Shown here in pieces: positions 1 through 9,320 of a DNA stretch of 48,829 bases. How positions within the stretch are numbered: position 1 is the first letter of the stretch; each line of letters starts with the position of its first letter. The translations under genes and the position numbers were made by a program. The stretch comes from Desulfobacteraceae bacterium (lineage in GTDB: Bacteria; Desulfobacterota; Desulfobacteria; Desulfobacterales; Desulfosarcinaceae). The stretch covers positions 1 to 48,829 of the forward strand of contig QZKV01000061.1 of the NCBI GenBank assembly GCA_003599575.1, written 5' to 3'. The notes beneath the pieces are model-generated. The model did not search any database. It saw nothing but the letters and a program-made list of their open reading frames with translations, and was not told where the DNA came from.

Positions 1-243
1 GGTCAGCAGGCGCCGCATTACGGTGGCGACCGGATAGGCCCCGGTTCGAAGCAATAAGTGAAAATGGTTAGGAATAAGGGCCCAAGCATAGCAGGCCGTT
101 TGGGTTTGTTCCAGGATATGGCCGATGCGCTCTAGAAAATCAAATCTATCCTCGTCATCATTGAATATCTTGCGACGCTCAATCCCGCGAACGATGATGT
201 GATGCAAGACGCCGGGTGCGTCTATACGGGCTTGTCCTGGCAT
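1..243 (-). CDS. REP-associated tyrosine transposase (RAYT, Y1_Tnp family), 3' part beyond the window
   Basis: The open frame runs on the minus strand to base 1, so only the first 81 residues are visible. It begins MPGQARIDAPG and contains HHIIVRGIERRKIF and the HUH metal-binding motif in PNHFHLLLR (residues about 59-67). This is the hallmark of IS200/IS605-like Y1 transposases of the single-copy RAYT type, which cleave and join single-stranded DNA at REP hairpins. The catalytic tyrosine would lie further left, outside the window. In-frame ATG codons also occur at 255 and 273. I prefer 243 because family members typically start with MPRQARI-like sequence, although no clear ribosome binding site is visible. 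A REP-like palindrome lies at 7471-7496, but whether this enzyme acts on it is unknown. Confidence 0.88.
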   Translation of the reverse strand, partial: MPGQARIDAPGVLHHIIVRGIERRKIFNDDEDRFDFLERIGHILEQTQTACYAWALIPNHFHLLLRTGAYPVATVMRRLLT

Positions 244-588
244 GCGCGAAACCATATCAAGACGATTGTGCATCAAGTTAATATAATATAATAAGTTAAG
301 GGCGTCCCTGTCACCCCCACTGTCACCCAGTCGCTTGACTTGCCCGTTGTGCGTTACAATTTTTGGGTGCTCTTTTTTCGATTCCGTGATGCAAAGAAAA
401 TGGAGCCCAAAAGAGTCGAACATTCTGCTTCATTAGGCTGACGGACCACGCGCACAAAACGACAGCTGAAAATGTTGCGCGTCGTACGCTTTTGCTGCCG
501 AGAGTGTGCATGCGCGAATGGGCGGCCGGGTAGACTTTATCCAAATGCAACGGAAGGCCGCGCGGTTATATAGCGAGCCTCACCTGGG
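244..588. other. Divergent intergenic region between RAYT and hybrid kinase
   Basis: No convincing gene. It has an AT-rich stretch at 274-298 just upstream of the transposase, which could hold its promoter. A 9-base direct repeat CTGTCACCC occurs at 309-317 and 320-328 (GGGTGACAG on the transposase strand). Such repeats beside RAYT genes may be part of the conserved upstream element. No recognisable promoter was found for the kinase at 589. Confidence 0.5.
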
Positions 589-3507
589 ATGATGCGGATG
601 AATGCGCCGAACAACCGATTCAAGCGATATGCCATTTTATCGGCAATGTTCGTTCTGCTGATCATCCTGGGCGCCCATTTTCTACTTTCCGATGCTTTCC
701 TATTAAGGCATGTCTTTTCTCCGCCGTTGGTATTGCCGATCCTGAACATGCTGTTTCTCGGCATCGGCTTCCTAATTGCGAGCTACCTGGCCGCCAGAAG
801 CTACCTGAACATCGGTTCCCCGGGCCTCCTGTCCTTCGGCAGCGGCGCCCTGGTTTTTGGTTTGAACGGAATGATTTCAGGATGGTTCATGGAATCTCCG
901 GCCGGCGTAAATGCCGTCGTTACCTTGTATAATCTCTGTTCGTTGCTGTCGGGGCTGTTTTATCTGTCCGGCGCCGCCATGATCCTGATCGACAAGCCCA
1001 ATGAAAAGAGACTTATACGCAGAAAAGGAAAGCTGGCTGTTGGATATGCCGGTGTGGTTTTGGTCGTGGGCCTCTTGATCGCGGCAACCCGCTATGGGTG
1101 GTTTCCCGTTTTTTACACCCCCGCACAGGGGTTTTCGGTTTTCAGGCAGGTGATCATATCCAATGCCATTTTGCTGCTGCTGATATCCGGGTTGATTCTC
1201 TGGCTGGGCCAGTTGAAATTTAAAAGTGATTTCGTTTTCTGGCACGCGCTGGCCCTGATTCTGATTGCTGAGGGGCTTTTGGGGATAGCCATAGCACGCT
1301 CGGTGGGCGGTATACTCGGTTGGACAGGAAGGCTGGCCCAATATCTGGGAGGCATTTATCTCATCATCTCGGTCGTGAGGGCGGTCCGCGAACGGTCCCT
1401 GGACGAGATGCTGGCGGAGCTTCTAAAACCGGGGTCCCTGCATACATCCGTTTTCGAGAACAGTTTTGACGGCATCGTGGTGGCGGTCTGCGAAGGCCTG
1501 ATTCTCAGCGCCAATCCCCAGGCGTCCCGCATGCTGGGGTATCCCGAAGCGGAGTTGCGGCGGATGAGTATGGATGACCTTCTGAAAGGCGGCCGTCCGG
1601 CAGTGCCCCATTTTTTGGAAAAAACCGGCCCCAAGGAGCGATACAGAGGCGAACTGGTCTTTACCCGCAAAAGCGGCACCTGCTTCCCTGCCGATGTCTC
1701 CTGCTCGGCGTTCGAGGACAGCAGTGGGAAAGAACTTTTGGCTTTCGTGTTGCGCGACATCAGCCGGCAAAAAGAGGCGGAAGCCGCTATGCGCTATAAC
1801 ATGGAGCGGTACGAACTCCTATCCAGCACCGGCCATGAGTTGTTGCATGCCTCCGAACCGAACGGGGTTCTACATGCGCTTTGCATAAAAGCAATGGATT
1901 TCTTAGGCTGCAACACGTTTTTCAATTACATGATCGATCCGGTTCAAGGAAGACTCCACCTGAATGCTTATGCAGGCATCGCGCCCGAGCAGGCGCTGGA
2001 AATAGAATGGCTGGATTACGGCGCCGCTATATGCGGATATGTCGCTGAGAAAGGCTCTGCCATGATCGCCGAGCATATCGGCGACAATCAGGATGCCCGC
2101 GTCGTGTTGGCGAAGCGACTGGAAATCCGGGCGTATGCCTGCAACCCTTTGCTCAACGTGGATGGAACCGCTATCGGAACTCTGTCTTTCGGAGCCAGAA
2201 CCCGTGATGCCTTCAGTGCGGAGGATCTGTCATTGATGCGTACCATTACCAATCTCCTGGCCATGGCCATTGTCCGAATGCGACATGAAGAGGAACTGCG
2301 CCGCAGCCGGGCCGATCTGGCCAAAGCCAATGAAGAGCTGGAGCGGAAGGTGCAGTCCCGCACCAAGGAGTTGACGAATGCAGTACAGGCATTGAAGACC
2401 ACCAACGAGAAGCTGAACGCCTACTCGGACCAACTGCGATCGCTGGCCGGCGAAATCACCATGGCCGAGCATCGCGAACGCAAACGACTTGCCATCATGC
2501 TCCATGACGGCCTCCAACAATTGTTGGCGGCCGCCAAATTGCAAGTTGGATATCTGGGCGACCAAGAAGATGATGATGGGCACCGCCGGTCGGCTTTGGA
2601 GGTTGAACACCTGCTTGGAGAAGCAATCCAAATGTCGCGCGATCTCACCGCTGAGCTGAGCCCGCCGATCCTGCACAGGGGAGATCTGCAGGATGGTCTG
2701 AAGTGGCTTGCCCGCTGGATGCTTGAAAAGCACCGCCTGGAAGTCAATCTGGAGGCCGAGAACATTTCGGTCCTGAACGACACCATCAAAATCATGCTGT
2801 TTGAAACAGTGCGCGAATTGCTTTTCAATGTGGTTAAACACAGTGCGGTTCAGCGTGCGCAGGTCGACCTCCGAAAAACCGGCAGTGACAAGTTGCAGAT
2901 CATGGTCAGGGACGAAGGGGTGGGTTTTGATCCCGCCATCCTGCAGTCGCCGGAAACCGCAGGCAGAGGATTCGGGTTGTTCAGCATCCGCGAACGGCTT
3001 GACCTGATCGGGGCACGGATGTCGATCGAAAGCAGCCCCGGAAAAGGCAGCCGTTTTACGATCGCAGCGCCTCTCGGTCTGACGCAGGAAGCCAAAATGC
3101 ACTCGGTCGGTGGCGATTTCCCTCCGAGAAAGGCGGCAGGCCGTGTGCGCCTGCTCGTGGCCGACGATCATGCCGCCCTGCGTGCTTCCTTATGCCAAAT
3201 GCTCGCCGGAGAGCAAGATATCGAAATCATCGGGGAAGCTCAAAACGGAGCGGAGGCGGTACGGCTGGCCCAAGCGTTGAAGCCGCATATCATTTTGATG
3301 GATCTCTCCATGCCGCAGATGGACGGCATAGAAGCCACCCGCATCATTCACCGGTCCTTTCCGGAAATATGCATCATCGGTATGTCCATGTATGAAGAAA
3401 CAGAGCACATGCAAACGATGCAGGTCGCCGGAGCGGCAGGATATGTGCTTAAAAGCACGGGCAAAGGAGATTTATTGAAAGCCATACGCGCATGCATCCA
3501 GGAATAA
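589..3507 (+). CDS. Membrane hybrid histidine kinase (7+ TM, PAS, GAF, HisKA_3, HATPase, REC)
   Basis: 972 residues. Residues about 10-270 form a run of hydrophobic helices (membrane sensor or anchor). A PAS domain follows at about 285-400 (FDGIVVAVCEGLILSANP), then a GAF domain at about 415-560 and a coiled linker. The kinase core is of the NarX/DegS (HisKA_3) type: phospho-accepting His639 lies in ERKRLAIMLHDGLQQ, the N-box Asn747 in ELLFNVVKH, and the ATP-lid glycines in DEGVGFDP and GRGFGLFSIRERL. The C-terminus is a receiver domain with an acidic pocket (ADDH) and phospho-acceptor Asp905 in LMDLSMP, with no DNA-binding output domain after it. The signal is therefore probably passed to another protein. 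ATG codons at 589, 592 and 598 are all possible starts. It converges with cusA, and no cognate regulator is adjacent. Confidence 0.93.
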   Translation: MMRMNAPNNRFKRYAILSAMFVLLIILGAHFLLSDAFLLRHVFSPPLVLPILNMLFLGIGFLIASYLAARSYLNIGSPGLLSFGSGALVFGLNGMISGWFMESPAGVNAVVTLYNLCSLLSGLFYLSGAAMILIDKPNEKRLIRRKGKLAVGYAGVVLVVGLLIAATRYGWFPVFYTPAQGFSVFRQVIISNAILLLLISGLILWLGQLKFKSDFVFWHALALILIAEGLLGIAIARSVGGILGWTGRLAQYLGGIYLIISVVRAVRERSLDEMLAELLKPGSLHTSVFENSFDGIVVAVCEGLILSANPQASRMLGYPEAELRRMSMDDLLKGGRPAVPHFLEKTGPKERYRGELVFTRKSGTCFPADVSCSAFEDSSGKELLAFVLRDISRQKEAEAAMRYNMERYELLSSTGHELLHASEPNGVLHALCIKAMDFLGCNTFFNYMIDPVQGRLHLNAYAGIAPEQALEIEWLDYGAAICGYVAEKGSAMIAEHIGDNQDARVVLAKRLEIRAYACNPLLNVDGTAIGTLSFGARTRDAFSAEDLSLMRTITNLLAMAIVRMRHEEELRRSRADLAKANEELERKVQSRTKELTNAVQALKTTNEKLNAYSDQLRSLAGEITMAEHRERKRLAIMLHDGLQQLLAAAKLQVGYLGDQEDDDGHRRSALEVEHLLGEAIQMSRDLTAELSPPILHRGDLQDGLKWLARWMLEKHRLEVNLEAENISVLNDTIKIMLFETVRELLFNVVKHSAVQRAQVDLRKTGSDKLQIMVRDEGVGFDPAILQSPETAGRGFGLFSIRERLDLIGARMSIESSPGKGSRFTIAAPLGLTQEAKMHSVGGDFPPRKAAGRVRLLVADDHAALRASLCQMLAGEQDIEIIGEAQNGAEAVRLAQALKPHIILMDLSMPQMDGIEATRIIHRSFPEICIIGMSMYEETEHMQTMQVAGAAGYVLKSTGKGDLLKAIRACIQE

Positions 3508-3525
3508 TGCGACTACAATACTGTA

Positions 3526-3559
3526 CATCGGCAGGCAACTTCTTTTGCAGCCGCCGATG
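3526..3559. terminator. Weak hairpin between convergent kinase and cusA genes
   Basis: Seven-base arms CATCGGC (3526-3532) and GCCGATG (3553-3559) enclose a 20-base loop in the 66-base convergent spacer. There is no good T-tract on either side, so its role as a bidirectional terminator is only a possibility. Confidence 0.25.
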
Positions 3560-3573
3560 GAAGGGATCTCTTC

Positions 3574-6500
3574 TTACCGGTCTGTCTCCATGCCGCGGCG
3601 CAGGCGCGCCTCTTCGCGCCAGCAATAGACCACCGGCACCACCAGCATTGTGATGGTTTCAAAGAGCATGCCGCCGAACGTGGGTACGGCCATCGGCACC
3701 ATGATATCCGCGCCGCGCCCAGTGGCGGTCAGCACAGGGATCAAGGCCAGAAGCGTCGTGGCGGTGGTCATCAGGCACGGCCGGACGCGGCGCAAGCCTG
3801 CCTCCAGCACGGCCTGGCGAATACCCGCGACGCTGCTCACGCGGTTTTCGGCAAAGGCTGTCTTCAAATAGGTGGCCATCACCACGCCGTCATCCGAGGC
3901 GATCCCGAAAAGGGCCAGAAAACCCACCCAGACCGCCACACTGAGGTGGATGGGATGCACCTGGAACAAGTCGCGCATGGATACGCCGAACACATCCAGA
4001 TTTAAAAACCAGGGCTGCGCATACAGCCAGATCATGATAAAGCCGCCGGCCCAGGCCACGATGATGCCGGCAAACACCATCATGCTGGTCGATACCGAAT
4101 TAAATTGCAGGTACAGGATGAGAAAGATGATGATCAGCGCCAATGGCAGGATCAGGGCCAGACGCTTTTCGGCTCGGATCTGGTTTTCATACGTACCTGT
4201 AAAGGCGTAGCTGACGCCGTCCGGCAGGACCAGTTGCCCGTTGTCGATAGCCTGCAGCAGGTGTTCGCGGGCTTCTTCGACCGCATCGGCGTCCGCATTT
4301 CCGGGAATCTTGTCGAAAAGGATGTACCCTACCAGAAACGTATTTTCTCCTTTGATCACCTCAGGGCCCGGTGTATATTCAATGCGCGCCATCTGCAGCA
4401 GAGGGATCTGCGTACCATCCGGCGCGGGCACCAGTACCCGGCCGAGAGTTTCCGGCGTATCGCGCAGCTCACGCTGATAGCGCACCCGCACTGGATATCG
4501 TTCGCGTGCTTCCACCGTGGTGGTCACGCGTTTGCCGCCGATGGAATATTCGATGACGTCGAGCACCTGCTGCAGGTTGACGCCGTATTGGGCGATGGCC
4601 TGGCGATCGATATGTATTTCCAGGTACGGCTTGCCCATCAGCCGATCGGCAATCACCGTGCCTGGGGATATGGAACGCACATGGCGCAGTTGTTCTTCAA
4701 TCAGGATCGAGGCGATGTTGATGCTTTGTAAGTCCGGTCCCATGACCCGGATGCCCATGGCCGACCGGATGCCGCTTTGTAACATCACCATGCGCGCCGA
4801 TATCGGCTGCAGCCGAGCGGCCGGCGTGGTGCCCGGCAGGTAGGCGGCCCGGCTTACGGCGTTCCAGATATCGTCCGGCTTGCGGATGCCCGGCCATGGC
4901 GCGCGTCCACGGTTGAGCTTTGGATCCAGCACCGGACGCCACAATCGAAACGGTTTGCCTCCGGCATCCGGAATCAAGCGTTTGTGTTCGTCTCTTAAAA
5001 ATCGTCCACGCACCACGTAAGGCTTTCCGTCCGCGGCCGCCAGCGGCGTTCCATCCGGGCTGCGGAAATAATCATTTTCCTGCATGCTGTGTCGAAAGCG
5101 CAGCGGCTGGCCGTTGGTCCCTTGCAAATATTCTGTACGGTAGTTGATCAAGGTTTCGATCATCGCGACGGGCGCCGGATCCAGCGGGCTTTCGGCCCTG
5201 CCCAGTTTGCCCACTGCGTATTCCACCTCCGGCAGCGCTTGGATGGCTGCGTCCTGTATCTGGATCACTTCCAGCATTTCAGCGATGGAAGCATGCGGCA
5301 TATTGGTGGGCATGAACAGGAAAGCGCCCTCATTGAGCGGCGGCATGAATTCGCGTCCCAGACCGGGGAAACGCGCTGCCGCATATTCGCCCAGAGCCGA
5401 CTCATGCACCAGGCGCGGCAGCCAGCCGAACAGCTTGCCGTACCCCTGCCACACCGTGGCTCCCAGGAGCAAACCGGCCAGCGGAAAAGACAGAAAAAAC
5501 ATCTTGTGAGCGAGGCACCAGCTCAGAATGCGCCGGTAATTTTTCTGGAACGCGTAGAAAAAGGCCAGTAAGCCGCCCATCAGCGTGCCCGCGAAAAGGA
5601 TGTTGCGCCACAGTCCCTTTTCCGGTCCCAGAGGCAACCAGTGCGCGGCCAGCGTGATCAAGACCGCCGCGACGATCGCGGCCGTGCCGGCCAGGCGCAA
5701 TTTTTTCTGCAGCGGCAAGCTCAGCCTGCGCTGAATAAGATGATACACGCCAATCAACGCCATGCTGGCGCCGATGCGCCAATCGACCAGAAAAGAAAGC
5801 CCGATGCCCAGGTAGACCAATCCTTCGAACAGTATCCAACCCGGTTTGCCTGTTCCGGACCGCCGGCCCAATACAAGGTGCGAAAGCGGCGGAATGATCA
5901 CCATGGCGATGGTCATCGATGCGACCAAGGCAATGGTCTTGGTGAATGCCAGGGGTCTGAACAGTTTGCCTTCGGCCGCCTCCATCGTAAACACCGGCAG
6001 GAAACTGACCACCGTGGTCGCCGTGGCGGTGAGCACGGCCCCGCTGACTTCCCGGGTTGCCGTCAGTACGGCGTTGAAGCGGTCGATCTGCGCAGCTTTG
6101 CTGTCGCCAAGATGCCGGTAGATATTTTCCGTGAGAATGATCCCCATGTCCACCATGGTGCCGATGGCGATGGCGATGCCCGACAGCGCCACCACATTGG
6201 CATCCACTCCAAACAGTTTCATACCGATGAAACACGTCAGGACCGCAAGTGGCAGGAGTCCCGCCACCGTCAACGAACTGCGCAGGCTGGCCAGCATCAC
6301 CACGACGACCAGCAGGGTCACCAATACTTCGCTGGTGAGCGCTGTCTCCAGTGTCCCGAGGGTCTCACGGATGAGGCCGGATCGGTCGTAAAAGGGTACG
6401 ATGCGGACCTGACTCGAGTCGCCCCCGGCCAATTGCTTGCGCGGCAGCCCGGGCGAGATCTCGGCTATTTTACGCTTCACGGCGGCAAGGACCTCGTACG

Positions 6501-7440
6501 GATTTTCTCCGAAGCGGGCCACCACCACGCCGCCGACGCTTTCGGCGCCGTTTTTGTCCAAGGCCCCACGGCGCGGCGCCGGCCCCAATGTCACGCGAGC
6601 CACATTACCGACGAACACCGGCACATTGTCGTTGAGCTTGATTACAGCGGTCTCCAGATCCTGCAATTTTTTGATGAAACCCAGGCCGCGGATGAGGTAC
6701 TCCACCCGGTTTACTTCGATTGTCTGGGCGCCCACATCCTGGTTGGTCCCCCGTACGGCCGCCAGCACTTCATTGAGCGATACCTTGTTGGCGCGCATCA
6801 GATCGGGATCCAGATCGACCTGGTATTCCTGGACAAATCCGCCGATCGAGGCGACCTCGCTGACGCCGGGAACCGAAAGCAGGGCATAACGCACGTACCA
6901 GTCCTGAATGGTGCGCAGTTCATGCAGGTCCCAGCCGCCCGTGGGGCGACCCTGCGGATCGCAGCCTTCCAGGGTGTACCAGAACACCTGACCCAGGCTC
7001 GTGGCGTCCGGCCCAAGGGTGGGCTGGACATCGGCAGGCAGCGTGCCGGACGGCAGGCTGTTGAGTTTTTCCAGGATGCGCGTGCGCGACCAGTAAAAAT
7101 CGACGCCGTCTTCGAAGATGAGATAGATCGTGGAGAAGCCGAACATCGAAAATGTGCGGATGGTTTTTACTTTCGGTATGCCGAGCAAAGAGACGCTCAA
7201 TGGATAGGTGATCTGATCTTCGATGTCCTGAGGTGAGCGTCCGGTCCACTCACAAAAGACAATCTGCTGATTTTCGCCGATATCCGGAACGGCATCCACC
7301 GGCACCGGATCGCGCAGAAAACCGCCGATGCGCCAGTCAAAAGGTGCAGTGAGGATGCCCCAACCGGTCAGCAGCAAAACCAGTAAAAACACGAAAAATT
7401 TACGTTCCAGACAGAATGTGATGATCTTTTTCAGATGCAA
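3574..7440 (-). CDS. cusA: CusA/CzcA-family heavy-metal RND efflux pump, probably Cu(I)/Ag(I)
   Basis: 1288-residue inner-membrane proton antiporter that exports metal ions through a CusBA-type tripartite channel. The N-terminal helix is followed by VDAVPDIGENQQIVF. TM4 has GIAIAIGTMVDMGIILTEN, with the acidic residues needed for proton relay. The methionine triad that binds copper in E. coli CusA (M573, M623, M672) has counterparts here in FLFMPTNMP, APVAMIETLIN and ARMVMLQSGIRS, which supports Cu/Ag specificity. It is about 240 residues longer than E. coli CusA because of an extra membrane segment (about residues 525-640) and a roughly 100-residue periplasmic insertion after the second triad methionine. 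The start is a TTG; an in-frame TAA lies three codons upstream, so no earlier start exists. cusB precedes it by 164 bases. No outer-membrane CusC or CusF is in the window. Confidence 0.95.
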   Translation of the reverse strand: MHLKKIITFCLERKFFVFLLVLLLTGWGILTAPFDWRIGGFLRDPVPVDAVPDIGENQQIVFCEWTGRSPQDIEDQITYPLSVSLLGIPKVKTIRTFSMFGFSTIYLIFEDGVDFYWSRTRILEKLNSLPSGTLPADVQPTLGPDATSLGQVFWYTLEGCDPQGRPTGGWDLHELRTIQDWYVRYALLSVPGVSEVASIGGFVQEYQVDLDPDLMRANKVSLNEVLAAVRGTNQDVGAQTIEVNRVEYLIRGLGFIKKLQDLETAVIKLNDNVPVFVGNVARVTLGPAPRRGALDKNGAESVGGVVVARFGENPYEVLAAVKRKIAEISPGLPRKQLAGGDSSQVRIVPFYDRSGLIRETLGTLETALTSEVLVTLLVVVVMLASLRSSLTVAGLLPLAVLTCFIGMKLFGVDANVVALSGIAIAIGTMVDMGIILTENIYRHLGDSKAAQIDRFNAVLTATREVSGAVLTATATTVVSFLPVFTMEAAEGKLFRPLAFTKTIALVASMTIAMVIIPPLSHLVLGRRSGTGKPGWILFEGLVYLGIGLSFLVDWRIGASMALIGVYHLIQRRLSLPLQKKLRLAGTAAIVAAVLITLAAHWLPLGPEKGLWRNILFAGTLMGGLLAFFYAFQKNYRRILSWCLAHKMFFLSFPLAGLLLGATVWQGYGKLFGWLPRLVHESALGEYAAARFPGLGREFMPPLNEGAFLFMPTNMPHASIAEMLEVIQIQDAAIQALPEVEYAVGKLGRAESPLDPAPVAMIETLINYRTEYLQGTNGQPLRFRHSMQENDYFRSPDGTPLAAADGKPYVVRGRFLRDEHKRLIPDAGGKPFRLWRPVLDPKLNRGRAPWPGIRKPDDIWNAVSRAAYLPGTTPAARLQPISARMVMLQSGIRSAMGIRVMGPDLQSINIASILIEEQLRHVRSISPGTVIADRLMGKPYLEIHIDRQAIAQYGVNLQQVLDVIEYSIGGKRVTTTVEARERYPVRVRYQRELRDTPETLGRVLVPAPDGTQIPLLQMARIEYTPGPEVIKGENTFLVGYILFDKIPGNADADAVEEAREHLLQAIDNGQLVLPDGVSYAFTGTYENQIRAEKRLALILPLALIIIFLILYLQFNSVSTSMMVFAGIIVAWAGGFIMIWLYAQPWFLNLDVFGVSMRDLFQVHPIHLSVAVWVGFLALFGIASDDGVVMATYLKTAFAENRVSSVAGIRQAVLEAGLRRVRPCLMTTATTLLALIPVLTATGRGADIMVPMAVPTFGGMLFETITMLVVPVVYCWREEARLRRGMETDR

Positions 7441-7451
7441 TCCCCGTTATG

Positions 7452-7496
7452 CTCGTTCCCAAGTTATTCTCGTTCCCAAGCTCCAGCTTGGGAACG
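7452..7496. repeat. REP-like palindrome in the cusB-cusA spacer
   Basis: A perfect palindrome with 12-base arms (CGTTCCCAAGCT, 7471-7482; its complement, 7485-7496) and a two-base CC loop. It is preceded by an extra direct copy of CTCGTTCCCAAG (7452-7463, repeated at 7469-7480, 17-base period). This is the usual look of a dispersed REP element. It sits only about 12 bases upstream of the TTG start of cusA and could form an mRNA hairpin affecting cusA expression or message stability. Confidence 0.75.
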
Positions 7497-7604
7497 CCTC
7501 CTCCGGCCCCTGCTTGCATGCCTCGTAACCCATGCCGGACAGGAACATCAAGAGCAATGAATCGGGTTAAACCTGCCCGGGCGAGGGAAGAGGGAAAAAA
7601 CTCA

Positions 7605-9173
7605 TCAATGGTGCATGTGTTCCGTCCGGGCAGGCGTTTCGGAATCCGGGTCGGGTGCCGGTGCCTTGACATCCTCCATCTGCAAGGCCTGTGCATCCAA
7701 ACGGCGACCCATGCGGTTGCGGTGGTCGGCCGCCATCGCCTCGGAGCCACCGGAGTGATGATGGGCGTCGACGCGCTCTGCTCCTTTCATCGACATCATG
7801 CTGGCCTTGGCCATGATCTGCACCTGACTGTCGATTTTGAAATTGCCGTTCACCACGACCTCTTCGCCCGACTCCAGCCCCTCCCGGACGATGTAATGCT
7901 GCCGGGTCCGTGGGCCGAGTACGATTTCACGGCCTTCGTATACCCCTTCTTCGCCCGGAACGGCCACATAGACCAAGGCCCGCTTGCCGGTGATCAACGG
8001 CGCTGCGTCGGGGATCACCAGGGGTGCCAGGCCGACCGGATTTTCTTCGGCGGCGACACGGCCGTCGGCAGTCAACTTGGCCTGGATCAGGGCGCGAACG
8101 TTCATTTTGGGCCGAAAGCGCCCGCTGCTGTCGGCGAAGATGACTCCCACATCAAAAGTTCGGGAGGTCTGATTGAAAAGGGGATCGATGAAGGCGACTT
8201 TGCCCTCGAATACTTCACCCGGATAGGTATCGGTCACGAATTCGGCGGTTTGCCCGATGCGCAGCCAAGGATAATCCGATTCATAAGCCTCCAGCCGGGC
8301 CCAGACGAACTTTGGGTTGGCTATGGCAAACACCGGCGTTCCGGTATTGACGAAGGTTCCTTCAAAGGCTTTTTGTTCGATGACGATGCCGGTGCGCTGG
8401 GCGTAAATGGTGGCAATGCCGCTTGGCTCCCCCTTTTTCATCAACTCGTCAATATCGACTTTTTCCATACCGATAAGAGTGAGTTTATGGCGTAAGGCAT
8501 TGATCGTCTCCAAGGCCTTTTTTTGTTCCGCCGTCGGCTTGTGAAGATTGCCCGGACGGTTGAGCAGGACTTCCGAACGGGCACGGACATGCGGTTTGTT
8601 CATATCCAGGCTGTAGAAGCCGGGTACGAGCTTTAGGGCCTCCACCAGTTGTTCTTCGATCATCAGGATTTCAGGAGAGCGGATATCGAATAAGGGATCC
8701 CCCCAACGCACAGTTTGTCCGGCCCGTTTGACATAGATCCGATCGATCACCCCCGGCACATAGGCGGAAGCATAGCTGATATGGACGGGATCGTACTCGA
8801 TCTGCCCGAACAGCCGGACTTCGGCCGAAACGAACCGGCGTTCGACCGGCGCGGTCATGATCCGGGCCTGCTTGACCGTCTCCGGCGCCAACCGCACCCG
8901 CGGGTGCGGCGATGCTTCGCCGACAGGCGTGGCCATCAGCTCCATGCCGCAGATCGGGCAATCGCCGGGATGTTCGCGGGGCGGCACGCACAGCATCGGG
9001 CAAACATAAATTTGGGCGGTTTCACCGGCGGCGAACATAGCATCCTGCTGCTCCGGCGCGGCGGAGCGATCTTCAGTCTGCAACCAATAGCCCAAACTTA
9101 CTCCCGCGATCAAAACGGCCAAAAGCCTCAGCCACGGCTTGTTATGCTTCAGTATATCGATAAAAAGCTTCAT
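7605..9173 (-). CDS. cusB: CusB-type periplasmic adaptor (membrane fusion protein) with heavy-metal-binding domain
   Basis: 522 residues. An N-terminal signal anchor (residues about 13-31) is followed by a small heavy-metal-binding domain with CPM at 58-60 and CPICGM at 72-77, as found in many CusB proteins. Next come the barrel-sandwich/helical hairpin region (YVKRAGQTVRWGDPLFDIRSPE and the long helix near EQKKALETINALR) and beta-barrel segments (GTPVFAIANPKFVWARL). The adaptor links CusA to an outer-membrane factor and passes copper to it. The C-terminal 60 residues are rich in His and Met (DAHHHSGG, EHMHH) and may add metal binding. I chose the ATG at 9173 because GGAGAAG sits just upstream; the longer frame to 9275 lacks a ribosome binding site. 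cusA follows. Confidence 0.93.
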   Translation of the reverse strand: MKLFIDILKHNKPWLRLLAVLIAGVSLGYWLQTEDRSAAPEQQDAMFAAGETAQIYVCPMLCVPPREHPGDCPICGMELMATPVGEASPHPRVRLAPETVKQARIMTAPVERRFVSAEVRLFGQIEYDPVHISYASAYVPGVIDRIYVKRAGQTVRWGDPLFDIRSPEILMIEEQLVEALKLVPGFYSLDMNKPHVRARSEVLLNRPGNLHKPTAEQKKALETINALRHKLTLIGMEKVDIDELMKKGEPSGIATIYAQRTGIVIEQKAFEGTFVNTGTPVFAIANPKFVWARLEAYESDYPWLRIGQTAEFVTDTYPGEVFEGKVAFIDPLFNQTSRTFDVGVIFADSSGRFRPKMNVRALIQAKLTADGRVAAEENPVGLAPLVIPDAAPLITGKRALVYVAVPGEEGVYEGREIVLGPRTRQHYIVREGLESGEEVVVNGNFKIDSQVQIMAKASMMSMKGAERVDAHHHSGGSEAMAADHRNRMGRRLDAQALQMEDVKAPAPDPDSETPARTEHMHH

Positions 9174-9255
9174 AAACTTCTCCATGGATGCCAAATACTT
9201 CAACTTTTTTCCGAGCCGCATCGGTTGGGCGTTTTCATGCTGCGACGCGGAACGT

Positions 9256-9261
9256 ATTATA
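9256..9261 (-). promoter_or_regulatory. Possible -10 hexamer upstream of cusBA
   Basis: On the minus strand TATAAT lies 83 bases upstream of the cusB start, in the 147-base gap after the preceding gene. No matching -35 at 16-18 bases is evident, so an internal promoter for cusBA is only suggested. Confidence 0.25.
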
Positions 9262-9320
9262 ATTGGCTCAACCACTTAGAGCGTGAAGAACGCCTGAATA
9301 TACACCTAAATTCTTTTTAA

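Noticed and set aside
5641..7236. 531-codon open frame on the + strand
   Set aside because: It lies fully antisense to cusA, is rich in Arg, Gln and His as expected for a shadow frame, and has no recognisable domain.
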